The translations under genes and the position numbers were made by a program. Shown piece by piece: positions 27,106-38,340 of a stretch of DNA of 64,000 nucleotides (position 1 is its first letter; each line of letters begins with the position of its first letter). The DNA lies in NCBI GenBank assembly GCA_902594515.1, contig CACJML010000001.1, positions 292,645-356,644 on the forward strand, read 5' to 3'. The notes under the pieces are model-generated. The model saw only the letters and a list, made by a program, of their open reading frames with translations, was not told the DNA's origin and did not search any database. This stretch comes from an uncultured SAR86 cluster bacterium (GTDB taxonomy: Bacteria > Pseudomonadota > Gammaproteobacteria > Magnimaribacterales > D2472).

Positions 27106-28327
27106 CGGAAATAAAAAAGAAAATGATTATGTTGTTGCCCTGGACATTGGAACTTCTAAAGTTGTTTGTTTAATAGGGCAGCTTACTGACTCACATGCAG
27201 TTGAAATTGTTGCTCTTGGATCATACCCATCATCAGGATTAAAAAAAGGTGTTGTTGTAAATATTGATGCTACAACGGACGCTATTCAAAAATCTATGGA
27301 TCAGGCAAAAAATTCATTTGATGGCAAATTAAAAAATGTTTACGTAGGTATTGCCGGAAATCATATTAAGAGCCTTAATTCACATGGCATTGTTGGTATT
27401 AAGGATAAGGAGGTTACTCCCTTTGATATTGACAGAGTCATTGAGGCTGCTCAGGCTGTGGCTATTCCCTCAGATCAAAAAGTACTTCACGTGCTTCCAC
27501 AAGAATTCGTAATTGATGATCAAGACTCTATAAGAGAACCATTAGGAATGTCTGGAGTTAGACTTGAATCCCATGTTCATTTGGTAACTTGCGCTAATAA
27601 TGCAATTCAAAACATAGAAAAATGCGTTAAAAGATGTGGAATCACACTAGATGGATTTGTTTTAGAGCAACTTGCAAGCTCATATTCGGTTTTATCAGAA
27701 GATGAAAAGGAGCTAGGAGTTTGTATTGTAGATATTGGTGGAGGGACAACTGACATAGCCATATTTAATTCAGGTTCTATTTCATTTACAGGTGTTATTC
27801 CAATTGCAGGTGATCAAGTAACCAGTGACATAGCTGTTGCACTTAGAACTCCAACGCCGCAGGCAGAAGAACTTAAACAAAAATATGGATGTGCCGTTGC
27901 AGAATTTACTACAGAATCTGAAACCATCGAAGTTGCTGGCGTTGGCGGAAGAGCTCCAAGAGAGTTATCTCGAAAAGCACTAGCGGAAATTGTTGAACCA
28001 AGATATGTTGAATTATTCGAGCTTGTGAAAGCTGAAATTCAAAGAAACGGTTTTGATGGAAAAATCCCTGCTGGCATTGTGTTAACGGGCGGTACTTCAA
28101 AGATGGAAGGAGTGGTGGAGCTTGCAGAGTCGATTTTCCAAACAAGCGTTAGGATTGGAGTCCCTGAAAACTTCAAAGGCATGGAGTCTGTTCTTAAAAA
28201 CCCAATATATGCTACGAGTCTTGGTCTTTTGGGATATGGGTTTGATCAACTAAAGCAAGGAATTGCACTTGAGCAGAATAGAAGCCTTTTTGATAAGGCA
28301 TTTGGCTGGCTAAAAAGTAATTATTAA
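27095..28327 (+). CDS. ftsA: Cell division actin-like protein FtsA
   Basis: Actin-fold ATPase that ties FtsZ to the membrane and recruits later divisome proteins. It has 410 residues. Motifs: VVALDIGTSKVVCLIG (phosphate 1), IVDIGGGTTDIAIF (phosphate 2), a GGTSKMEG adenosine loop, and a C-terminal amphipathic segment ending LFDKAFGWLKSNY that should bind the membrane. It overlaps ftsQ by 11 bases. ftsZ, which normally follows, is absent; a hairpin and rpsF follow instead. Confidence 0.97.
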   Translation: MATNGNKKENDYVVALDIGTSKVVCLIGQLTDSHAVEIVALGSYPSSGLKKGVVVNIDATTDAIQKSMDQAKNSFDGKLKNVYVGIAGNHIKSLNSHGIVGIKDKEVTPFDIDRVIEAAQAVAIPSDQKVLHVLPQEFVIDDQDSIREPLGMSGVRLESHVHLVTCANNAIQNIEKCVKRCGITLDGFVLEQLASSYSVLSEDEKELGVCIVDIGGGTTDIAIFNSGSISFTGVIPIAGDQVTSDIAVALRTPTPQAEELKQKYGCAVAEFTTESETIEVAGVGGRAPRELSRKALAEIVEPRYVELFELVKAEIQRNGFDGKIPAGIVLTGGTSKMEGVVELAESIFQTSVRIGVPENFKGMESVLKNPIYATSLGLLGYGFDQLKQGIALEQNRSLFDKAFGWLKSNY

Positions 28328-28348
28328 ATCTATTGCAAATAGATTTTT
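28326..28348 (+). terminator. Candidate terminator at the end of ftsA
   Basis: Arms AAATCTATT (28326-28334) and AATAGATTT (28338-28346) with a GCA loop, continuing into TTTTT (28344-28348). The stem starts at the ftsA stop codon. It is AT-rich and thus weak. Confidence 0.5.
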
Positions 28349-28361
28349 CATTCTCTAAAAT
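28333..28361 (+). promoter_or_regulatory. Promoter of the rpsF-rpsR-rplI operon
   Basis: TTGCAA (28333-28338), a 17-base spacer and TAAAAT (28356-28361) make a good sigma-70 promoter, with a start near 28368 and a leader of about 46 bases. The -35 box lies inside the ftsA terminator hairpin. Confidence 0.7.
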
Positions 28362-28374
28362 GCGCTGACCTTGG

Positions 28375-28392
28375 TTATTTGCTAGCAAATAA
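28375..28392 (+). promoter_or_regulatory. Perfect 18-bp palindrome in the rpsF leader
   Basis: TTATTTGCTAGCAAATAA is a perfect inverted repeat between the predicted transcript start and the ribosome site of rpsF (AAAAGGAAAG). As RNA it would fold into a 7-8 bp hairpin. In other bacteria the S6:S18 complex represses its own mRNA through a leader structure; I do not see the known CCG-containing form, so a regulatory role is inferred from position only. Confidence 0.5.
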
Positions 28393-28413
28393 TCTTTAAC
28401 CAAAAGGAAAGAC

Positions 28414-28947
28414 ATGAATCATTACGAACTTACTTTAATATTAAACCCAGATCTCGCTTCAAAGTTTGATCCCTATAAAGAGCACTTTGAGTCCGTTCTT
28501 TCACAACTAGGTTTTAACATCCACTATTGTGAAAATGTTGGTATTAGAGAACTTGCATACACAATTGGGATAAATAAAAAAGGCCATTATCTCATTTATC
28601 AATTAAATGGTGATCCTGCTAACATTAATGAGCTTGAGACCAAGATTAAATATGATAATTCAGTTATTCGCCACTTACTATTAAAAACTGAAACAGTCAC
28701 TGAGTCAGACTCTTTTCTCACTCAAGATACAAAAGAAGCAAAGAAAAGGGCCGAAGAAAGAGCTCATGAGGCAAAACTAAAAGCTCAAGTACAACAGCAG
28801 CCAAAACCAACTCCAAGTGAAACTAAAGTGGATGAGAGTTCATCTGAAGAAAAAAAAGATGAAAGCCCTTCAGGTGAAGAGGAAAGTTCTACCACAGAGG
28901 AGACAACTTCAGAAAAAACTGAATCTGAAAATGAGGAGCAAGCATGA
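28414..28947 (+). CDS. rpsF: 30S ribosomal protein bS6 with long acidic tail
   Basis: Small-subunit protein that pairs with bS18 on the platform. Residues 1 to about 95 are the normal S6 fold ([14 protein letters not shown] start, then the [21 protein letters not shown] region). The protein is 177 residues because of a basic segment followed by a low-complexity tail rich in Glu, Ser and Thr. E. coli S6 has a much shorter glutamate tail that RimK extends. A clear ribosome site precedes the ATG. Confidence 0.96.
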   Translation: MNHYELTLILNPDLASKFDPYKEHFESVLSQLGFNIHYCENVGIRELAYTIGINKKGHYLIYQLNGDPANINELETKIKYDNSVIRHLLLKTETVTESDSFLTQDTKEAKKRAEERAHEAKLKAQVQQQPKPTPSETKVDESSSEEKKDESPSGEEESSTTEETTSEKTESENEEQA

Positions 28948-29138
28948 AGAAGTTAGCATTACCTGAAAATTTTGACCATAAGAATATCGATATTCTTAAA
29001 CAATTTATTACTGAAACGGGAAAAATTATTCCTGCTAGAGTTTCTGGCATTACTGCCCCAGAGCAAAGAAAATTAACAAAGGCTGTTAAGATTGCAAGAT
29101 TTCTTGCTTTGATACCATATACAGATAAACAAATATGA
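28944..29138 (+). CDS. rpsR: 30S ribosomal protein bS18, short N-terminus
   Basis: Platform protein that binds bS6. It has 64 residues against about 75 in E. coli. The core [22 protein letters not shown] and the end ALIPYTDKQ are clear. The usual basic, cysteine-containing N-terminus (RRRKFCRF type) is missing. The start is firmly placed: an in-frame TGA lies four codons upstream and GAGGAG precedes the ATG. It overlaps rpsF and rplI by 4 bases each. Confidence 0.95.
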   Translation: MKKLALPENFDHKNIDILKQFITETGKIIPARVSGITAPEQRKLTKAVKIARFLALIPYTDKQI

Positions 29139-29581
29139 AAATTATTTTACTTGATAAGATTCCTAACCTTGGCGATATTGCTGATGTTGTTGAGGTTAAC
29201 TCAGGGTATGCTAGAAACTTTCTTATACCTCAAAAAAAAGCAATGTTTGCTTCTAAAAACAATCTTGAATATGTAGCTGAAAGAAAGGCAGAGCTTGCTG
29301 CAGCATCAGCAGATGAAGTTTCTAGAGCTGAAGCAAAGGCATCGCAGCTAAAAGATCAGTCAGTGGAAATTAAAGTTCAAGTAACAGATGAAGGAGCCTT
29401 GTATGGATCTGTTGGAACTCGAGAGATTTCAGATGCATTTGCTGAGAAAAATCTTGAGGTTGATAAGAGTTATGTGCAACTTCCTGATGGACCTATCAAA
29501 GAGGTCGGCGATCATAAGATCAATCTTCTTTTTCACCCAGAAGTATCAACAGAAATAACCGTTATTGTTAAGCCTGAATAG
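29135..29581 (+). CDS. rplI: 50S ribosomal protein bL9
   Basis: Large-subunit protein of 148 residues, normal length. The N-terminal domain has [32 protein letters not shown], a long connecting helix follows, and the C-terminal domain carries [14 protein letters not shown]. It is the last gene of the rpsF-rpsR-rplI unit; dnaB follows after 37 bases. Confidence 0.98.
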   Translation: MKIILLDKIPNLGDIADVVEVNSGYARNFLIPQKKAMFASKNNLEYVAERKAELAAASADEVSRAEAKASQLKDQSVEIKVQVTDEGALYGSVGTREISDAFAEKNLEVDKSYVQLPDGPIKEVGDHKINLLFHPEVSTEITVIVKPE

Positions 29582-29618
29582 TTGTCATTCACTGGATATG
29601 ATGTAAAAATCATTTCCT

Positions 29619-30989
29619 ATGCCTGAATATTCAAACGATCAAATTGACCAAGTAAGAGAGCTTGAAAGAGCTGTCCTAGGTGGCCTGATGCTTGAGACTG
29701 AGCGTTATGACAACGTGCGTTTGGTAATCTCTCATGCAGATTTTCAAGGTAAAGACCATCAATCGATCTTTGAATCGATGGGGGACCTTGTTAATGCAGG
29801 TAAACCACTGGATCCGATCACTGTTGCTGACCGACTCGATAGCAAAAATTTATTAACACGAGCTGGAGGTAAGAACTACCTTATTGAGCTTGCAAGCTCT
29901 TCTCCTTCTGCAGCAAATTTAGAAACCTATGCAGAGTTGATTAGGCAAAAATCAATATCAAGAAAGCTAATGAAGATAAATTCTGAAATAGCTGAATTAA
30001 TTGTTAACCCTCAGGGAAAAGATGCTTCAGGTTTATTGGATGAAGCCGAATCCAAGATTTTTTCATTAAATGATGAGGCTGAGCGGACATCAACAAACAT
30101 CCAAACACTAGAAAATCTAATTGAGAAGTCTATTGATAGGCTTAATGAACTCTCTCAAAGTGGATCAAGTCTAATCGGTTTCTCTTCTGGTTTTAAAGAT
30201 CTAAATAAACAAACTCAAGGACTTCAAAAGGGAGACTTGATTGTTGTCGCTGGAAGACCAAGTATGGGAAAAACTTCCTTCGCAATGAACATCGCTGAGA
30301 ATTTTCTATTAAATGAGGATGTTAAAGGTGGAGTATTGGTATTTAGTTTAGAAATGCCAGGCGAATCTCTTACAACCAGGCTTCTAGCTAGTCATGCAAA
30401 AATCAATCAGCAAAATGTAAGATCTGCCTCACTTTCCAACGAAGAGCTAAAAAGATTTATGGACTCTTCCTCTAAATTAAGGGAACTCCCTTTATACATT
30501 GATGATAGTTCCTTGTTATCACCAATGGAGCTAAGAGCAAGAGCAAGAAGAGTTTCACGACAAGAGGAGCATGGGTTATCTCTTATCGTTGTTGACTATC
30601 TTCAGTTAATGCAATTACCAGGCTCAACAGAGAATCGGGTTAATCAAATATCCGAGATCTCAAGATCTTTAAAAGCTCTTGCAAAAGAGTTAAATATACC
30701 TGTGATCGCTTTATCTCAGCTAAATAGAGCTGTGGAACAAAGACCAAACAAAAGACCTATGATGGCTGATCTGAGAGATTCAGGTGCAATTGAGCAAGAT
30801 GCAGATCTTATACTATTTATCTATAGAGATGAGGTTTACAACGAAGATTCCGAAGAAGGTAATAAAGCTGAAATTATCATTGGAAAGCAAAGAAATGGCC
30901 CAATTGGAACTGTGAACCTATCCTTCTTGAAGGAATTCACTCGTTTTGAAGATTTCGCAGTGGACAGTTACTTTGATCCATTTCAATGA
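29619..30989 (+). CDS. dnaB: Replicative DNA helicase DnaB
   Basis: Hexameric 5'-3' helicase of the replication fork. It has 456 residues. The N-terminal domain begins VRELERAVLGGLML; the RecA-like domain has Walker A GRPSMGKTS, Walker B LIVVDYLQLM, and the DLRDSGAIEQDADLILFIYRDE region. No intein is present. It overlaps alr by 4 bases, the usual gammaproteobacterial neighbour. Confidence 0.98.
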   Translation: MPEYSNDQIDQVRELERAVLGGLMLETERYDNVRLVISHADFQGKDHQSIFESMGDLVNAGKPLDPITVADRLDSKNLLTRAGGKNYLIELASSSPSAANLETYAELIRQKSISRKLMKINSEIAELIVNPQGKDASGLLDEAESKIFSLNDEAERTSTNIQTLENLIEKSIDRLNELSQSGSSLIGFSSGFKDLNKQTQGLQKGDLIVVAGRPSMGKTSFAMNIAENFLLNEDVKGGVLVFSLEMPGESLTTRLLASHAKINQQNVRSASLSNEELKRFMDSSSKLRELPLYIDDSSLLSPMELRARARRVSRQEEHGLSLIVVDYLQLMQLPGSTENRVNQISEISRSLKALAKELNIPVIALSQLNRAVEQRPNKRPMMADLRDSGAIEQDADLILFIYRDEVYNEDSEEGNKAEIIIGKQRNGPIGTVNLSFLKEFTRFEDFAVDSYFDPFQ

Positions 30990-32038
30990 GCAAAGAGTCA
31001 GCTGAATTACATATAAATTTCTCTGTTATTCAGGATAATATTTCCTACTTGAAGACCAACATTAGTGATCATACAAATTTCCTATCTGTTATCAAAGCAA
31101 ATGCTTACGGGCATGAACTAGAAGAATTTGTTTCAAGGCTAAATGATTTTACAGACGGCTTCGCAGTTGTAAGACTTGATGAGGCAATGAAGATAAGAAA
31201 AATCTCTAATAAGCCCATTCTATTAATGCAAGGTGTCTATCAGCAAAATGAAATTGATCAGGTAATTGAGCATAACTTAATGACCGTATTGCATACTCAT
31301 GAACAAATTAATTTATACAAGGATATTCAATCCAAGACAAAGATATGGATTAAGTTTAATACAGGGATGAATCGATTAGGATTTCAAATGAGTGAGGCTG
31401 ATCAAATTCAATCTTTTATAAATGATCAAAATGTCCTCATGACACATCTTGCCTCGTCAGATGATCCCTCTGATCCATCAAACCAGAAACAGATGAGCAA
31501 GTTTCAAGATCTCTACGAATCTTTTTCAACTAAATCTGAAAGAAGTATCTTAAATAGCAGCGGAGTAATAAATTTTCCAAGTCATGCATACGACTGGGTT
31601 AGATGTGGTATTGGTTTGTATGGAGGTGTTAGCGGAGTTTCTGAACTGAAAACAGCCGTGACCTTTAAAAGCAAAATCATTTCGATCAATAAAATTAAGA
31701 AAGGCGATGCAGTAGGTTACGGTGGAAGAATAAGAGCAAAGCAAGATATGTCAATTGCTGTTGTATATTGTGGTTATGCTGATGGATTTCCTCAATCAGC
31801 TCTTGATGGTACATCCGTACGAATTAATGATAAGGAGGCTAAAATGTTTGGAAGAGTCTCCATGGACTTAATTACAATTGATATAACGCATTTAAATGAT
31901 GTAAAGTTTGGGGACTGGGTTGAGTTTTGGTCTCCTCAACATAGCATAAACAAATTTGCTGATTATAATAAACTAATCTCATACGAATTAATGACCAGGA
32001 TAGACCAAAGAGTTAGACGAGTAATATATGAAAATTAA
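30986..32038 (+). CDS. alr: Alanine racemase
   Basis: PLP enzyme that converts L- to D-alanine for peptidoglycan. It has 350 residues. The PLP lysine is in VIKANAYGHEL (about 35-45), the second catalytic tyrosine is expected in the CGIGLYGG region, and RVSMDLITIDI matches the C-terminal barrel. It overlaps the next gene by 11 bases. Confidence 0.95.
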   Translation: MSKESAELHINFSVIQDNISYLKTNISDHTNFLSVIKANAYGHELEEFVSRLNDFTDGFAVVRLDEAMKIRKISNKPILLMQGVYQQNEIDQVIEHNLMTVLHTHEQINLYKDIQSKTKIWIKFNTGMNRLGFQMSEADQIQSFINDQNVLMTHLASSDDPSDPSNQKQMSKFQDLYESFSTKSERSILNSSGVINFPSHAYDWVRCGIGLYGGVSGVSELKTAVTFKSKIISINKIKKGDAVGYGGRIRAKQDMSIAVVYCGYADGFPQSALDGTSVRINDKEAKMFGRVSMDLITIDITHLNDVKFGDWVEFWSPQHSINKFADYNKLISYELMTRIDQRVRRVIYEN

Positions 32039-33107
32039 TCAATTAGATTCAACTCCCAGAAATATTAGATACGAAGACGAGTTTGAGAGTCACATGACAT
32101 CTGAAATCGCAGATGATGTTATTGAAATCTTTCAAACTCCATTAACCGGAACTTATAACTGGGATTACACTCTTCAGGATAATAGGATTAAAAAACTTTA
32201 TGAGCTTGGCAAGGAGCTCAATTGGAATGCTAACATCGATGTAGATTGGTCTAAACCCTTTGAGCAGATTTCTGAGCCACCAGAATGGTTTTGGGATGAC
32301 TATGAGCCTTACCAAAAATTATCTGATGAGCAAAAGATAGAATTTGCTAAACATAGAAATGCATGGAGCTTAAGTCAGTATTTGCATGGCGAACAGGGCG
32401 CACTGCTTGTAGCATCTCAGCTAACAAGTTGCGCTCCCACATATAACGCAAAACTTTATGCAGCATCTCAAACATTTGATGAAGCTAGACATGTTGAAGC
32501 TTTTAACAAATACATTCAAACTAGAACCAAACTAATGTATCCAATCGGAAATGCATTGAAATCAATCTTGGACAAAATTCTTACTGATCCTCGGTGGGAT
32601 TTAAAGTTTATAGGTATGCAATTAATTATAGAGGGTTTGGCTCTAGCAGCTTTCCAAGCAACTCGTGATTTAGCAAAAGATTCTGTTCTCTACGATATGC
32701 TGGGTTTAATCATCAGGGATGAGGCAAGGCACGTAACTTTTGGAGTGAATTATCTAGAAGAATTTGTTGAAACTCTCTCACATGACGAAAAAGAGGATAG
32801 AGCTCAGTTTGCCTATGAGGCTTGTTTACTGAGTAGGGAGAGGCTTTTGTCGACTGATGTATATGAGCATTTTGGGTGGGATGTTGAGGATGCAAGACAA
32901 TTCCAACTCGGCTCAGAAATAATGCAACATTTTCAAAAGCTTTTATTTTCAAGGGTTATGCCAAACTTATCAAGAATAGGACTGCTTACCGATTCAGTTA
33001 AAGAAAAATTTGATGATCTAGGTATATTGGAATTTGCTTCACTGCCAAGTGATGGTGATATTGATTGGGCAGATTTATCTCGACCTTTGTTCGAAGAATC
33101 TGCTTAG
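32028..33107 (+). CDS. Diiron ferritin-like oxidase of unknown substrate
   Basis: I do not know the substrate. The 359-residue protein has the six ligands of a carboxylate-bridged diiron site: Glu122, Glu152-x-x-His155 (DEARH), Glu202, Glu232-x-x-His235 (DEARH). The spacing of 30 residues between the first Glu and ExxH is that of the ferritin-like superfamily, which includes ribonucleotide reductase R2, fatty acid desaturases and bacterial multicomponent monooxygenases. No membrane segment is seen, and no reductase or ferredoxin partner is adjacent. It overlaps alr by 11 bases, so it is probably co-transcribed with dnaB-alr. Confidence 0.75.
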   Translation: MKINQLDSTPRNIRYEDEFESHMTSEIADDVIEIFQTPLTGTYNWDYTLQDNRIKKLYELGKELNWNANIDVDWSKPFEQISEPPEWFWDDYEPYQKLSDEQKIEFAKHRNAWSLSQYLHGEQGALLVASQLTSCAPTYNAKLYAASQTFDEARHVEAFNKYIQTRTKLMYPIGNALKSILDKILTDPRWDLKFIGMQLIIEGLALAAFQATRDLAKDSVLYDMLGLIIRDEARHVTFGVNYLEEFVETLSHDEKEDRAQFAYEACLLSRERLLSTDVYEHFGWDVEDARQFQLGSEIMQHFQKLLFSRVMPNLSRIGLLTDSVKEKFDDLGILEFASLPSDGDIDWADLSRPLFEESA

Positions 33108-33167
33108 ACTGTTTTTATTGACCCAATTATCTGATATTCTGTTATCCCATCTAATTAATTATTGTAG

Positions 33168-35626
<2,459 letters not shown>

Positions 35627-35629
35627 CTA

Positions 35630-36922
35630 ATGGCAAACATTACATCAGTAAAAGCAATTCAAATATTAGATTCTAGAGGGCTACCAACTGTCTCTTGCAG
35701 GGTTGAAACTGATGATGGCCTGTCAGCCGTCAGCAAAGTTCCAAGCGGAGCTTCCACCGGTGAAAGAGAGGCTCTTGAATTAAGAGATGGCGGTAATGAA
35801 TATCTCGGTAAAGGAGTATTAAAGGCAGTAAAGAATATCAATACTAAATTAGCTGATGTTTTAATTGGTATGGATGCAAGAAATCAATTTGAGATTGATC
35901 AAGCCTTGATAGATCTAGATGGAACTCCAGCAAAGAAAAACTTAGGAGCAAATGCTATTCTCGCTGCTTCAATTGCTACCCTAAGATCAGGTGCTAAATC
36001 TGCCAAATTACCTTTATATGAGCATGTAAATAATCTCTACTGTTCAAAATTTAAAGTAAATAAACGATTAAGTTTGCCTGTACCAATGCTGAATATTATT
36101 AATGGAGGAGAGCACGCCAATAATAATATTGATATTCAAGAGTTTATGGTGATGCCAATAGGTGCTGGGTCATTTAATGAGTGCATTCAGTGGGCAATAG
36201 AAATCTACGGAGCTTTAAAATCATTGTTAGCATCAAAAGGTCTCACTACAGCGGTTGGTGATGAGGGAGGTTTTGCTCCAGATTTAAAATCAAATCACGA
36301 AGCAATAGAACTAATCTTAAAATCGATTGAGGATTGTGGTTTTGAGGCTGGCAAAGATATTGTTTTAGCTCTTGATTGCGCAGCCTCAGAATTTTTTACA
36401 GATGGTAAGTATGTATTAAAAGGTGAAAATAAATCCTTGGATTCAAATGATTTTGTTGATTACCTAAAATCTTTAGTAAGTTCTTATCCAATTCGATCCA
36501 TTGAAGATGGTATGGATGAAAATGATTTTAATGGTTGGAGCATCCTTACCAATGAGCTGGGCAATAGCATCCAGATTGTTGGAGATGATTTATTTGTTAC
36601 TAATGTAAAAGATCTTCAACATGGCATAGATAAAAGTTTGGCTAATTCAATTCTCATCAAACTCAATCAAATTGGAACTGTTAGTGAAACGCTTGAAGCA
36701 ATCAATCTTGCAAGTCAGAATAATTACTCAGCAGTAATCTCTCATCGATCTGGTGAAACAGAAGATAATACTATCGCTGATATTTGTGTTGGTGTAAGTG
36801 CAGGCCAAATTAAAACTGGAGCTCCTTGCAGATCAGACAGAACATCAAAATATAATAGATTGTTATGGATAGAATCTGATCTCGGCAACTCTGTCTCTTA
36901 TGCAAATGAAGTATTTCTTTAA
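35630..36922 (+). CDS. eno: Enolase
   Basis: Interconverts 2-phosphoglycerate and phosphoenolpyruvate in glycolysis, and in other bacteria is part of the RNA degradosome. It has 430 residues. Motifs: ILDSRGLPTVSCRV, PSGASTGEREALELRD, the GDEGGFAP catalytic glutamate region, SIEDGMDENDF, VGDDLFVTN, LIKLNQIGT and the signature SHRSGETED. ftsB begins within its last codons. Confidence 0.98.
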   Translation: MANITSVKAIQILDSRGLPTVSCRVETDDGLSAVSKVPSGASTGEREALELRDGGNEYLGKGVLKAVKNINTKLADVLIGMDARNQFEIDQALIDLDGTPAKKNLGANAILAASIATLRSGAKSAKLPLYEHVNNLYCSKFKVNKRLSLPVPMLNIINGGEHANNNIDIQEFMVMPIGAGSFNECIQWAIEIYGALKSLLASKGLTTAVGDEGGFAPDLKSNHEAIELILKSIEDCGFEAGKDIVLALDCAASEFFTDGKYVLKGENKSLDSNDFVDYLKSLVSSYPIRSIEDGMDENDFNGWSILTNELGNSIQIVGDDLFVTNVKDLQHGIDKSLANSILIKLNQIGTVSETLEAINLASQNNYSAVISHRSGETEDNTIADICVGVSAGQIKTGAPCRSDRTSKYNRLLWIESDLGNSVSYANEVFL

Positions 36923-37208
36923 TTTTATTATCCTTTTATCCTTAATTTTTTTAGTAATAAATAGTTTTTCAATATTTATTGGTGATGATGGAAGAAAGCT
37001 AAATAACGAACTCAAATCAGAGCTTAGTACTTATAAAAATGAAAGAGATTTGATCTTTGATATGAACGAAACCTTAGAGGAGGAAATTATTTCAATTCAA
37101 ATGAGCGATTCATTTGTAGAAAGTTATGCAAGGGAAAAACTTGATCTTGTTAAACCAGATGAAGTTCTTATCGAAATAGACGTAACAAAAGATAATCCCA
37201 ATGAGTAA
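36900..37208 (+). CDS. ftsB: Cell division protein FtsB
   Basis: Small divisome protein that pairs with FtsL. It has 102 residues (E. coli 103). One transmembrane helix (about 5-23) is followed by a periplasmic coiled-coil-like region (SELSTYKNERDLIFDMNETLEEEI) and the FtsB-type end ESYAREKLDLVKPDEVLIEI. A second in-frame ATG lies at 36906. The position between eno and ispD is the standard one. Confidence 0.9.
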   Translation: MQMKYFFNFIILLSLIFLVINSFSIFIGDDGRKLNNELKSELSTYKNERDLIFDMNETLEEEIISIQMSDSFVESYAREKLDLVKPDEVLIEIDVTKDNPNE

Positions 37209-38340
37209 AATCTATTTCATTGTTCCTGCAGCAGGTTTGGGTAATCGCTTTGATAGCAATCTTCCCAAGCAGTATTCAAGAGTTGGCCACGAATCAGTCA
37301 TTGAGCGAACAGTTAATCGATTATCTCTTACAGATCCAGAAAAGATTATTATTCCAATCTCTGCTAAAGACGAGTTATTTGCATCTCAGTCTTTTTCACA
37401 TCCTGATTTAATTATTAAGGCTTCAGGGGGACCATCGAGGCAAGTCTCGGTCCTAAATGCTCTAAATGAAATCAAGTTTTCTGATGACGATATAATCATA
37501 GTTCATGACGTCGTAAGGCCATTTTTTGAGATTGACTGGCTAAATAATCTTATTAATGATTTTCAAACAAGTAATGGTGATGGGTTAATCCCAGTGCTGG
37601 AATTTAATGACTCCATCAGAGATAGTTCAAACGAATTTAAACCAATGGATAGAAAAAGTTTGGTTCAAGTTCAAACTCCTCAAATATTTAATGCAAAAGT
37701 ACTTCATGAATCACTGACGATTGCTGAAAAAGAGGGCTTGAAATATTCTGATGAATCTCAGGCAGTTGAGAATGCAGGTTTTAAGATTTCTTTTTCTAAA
37801 GGCTTGCCTAAAAACATCAAAATAACCACACCCGATGATCTATATTCTTTATCAGCACATGATGTATTCGTTGGAAGAGGTATAGACTTTCACAGGTATG
37901 CTATCAAAGAGAATTCAATTCTTAAATTGGCAGGAGTAGAAATACCTTCTGATTATCAGATTATCGCTCATTCTGATGGAGATATTATTTTGCATGCATT
38001 AGCTGACGCGATATTAGGAGCTGGAGGATTCAGGGATATAGGCCATTATTTTTCAGATAAGAGTCCTGAAAACTTAAATTTAAATAGCAAAAAAATTATT
38101 GAAAAGACGATGAATCTGATTTCGAAAAAACAACTTAAACTAAATAATGTTGATGTAACGATTGTAGCTCAAAAGCCTAATTTATCCAGTTACATAAGCG
38201 AAATGGAATTTTCGTTATCATCAATCTTAGACATTTCTTCGGATCGTATAAGCTTAAAAGCTACCACAACTGAAGGGATGGGTGAGATTGGAGAGGAAAA
38301 TGGCTTAGCTGTCTATGCCTTAGCTACACTTAATAATTAA
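37201..38340 (+). CDS. ispDF: Bifunctional IspD-IspF of the MEP isoprenoid pathway
   Basis: One 379-residue protein combining two steps of isopentenyl diphosphate synthesis. The N-terminal half (about 1-220) is the cytidylyltransferase IspD with PAAGLGNRFDSNLPKQY and VHDVVRPF. The C-terminal half (about 223-379) is the cyclodiphosphate synthase IspF with GRGIDFHRY, HSDGDIILHALADAILG and the ALKATTTEGMGEIG-like end. In most gammaproteobacteria these are separate neighbouring genes; the fused form is typical of alpha- and epsilonproteobacteria. I see no stop or frameshift between the halves. Confidence 0.95.
   Translation: MSKIYFIVPAAGLGNRFDSNLPKQYSRVGHESVIERTVNRLSLTDPEKIIIPISAKDELFASQSFSHPDLIIKASGGPSRQVSVLNALNEIKFSDDDIIIVHDVVRPFFEIDWLNNLINDFQTSNGDGLIPVLEFNDSIRDSSNEFKPMDRKSLVQVQTPQIFNAKVLHESLTIAEKEGLKYSDESQAVENAGFKISFSKGLPKNIKITTPDDLYSLSAHDVFVGRGIDFHRYAIKENSILKLAGVEIPSDYQIIAHSDGDIILHALADAILGAGGFRDIGHYFSDKSPENLNLNSKKIIEKTMNLISKKQLKLNNVDVTIVAQKPNLSSYISEMEFSLSSILDISSDRISLKATTTEGMGEIGEENGLAVYALATLNN

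Noticed and set aside
33118..33147. TTGACC and TTATCC upstream of pyrG as a promoter
   Set aside because: The -10 match is poor, and pyrG may be read from the upstream operon; not listed as a feature.
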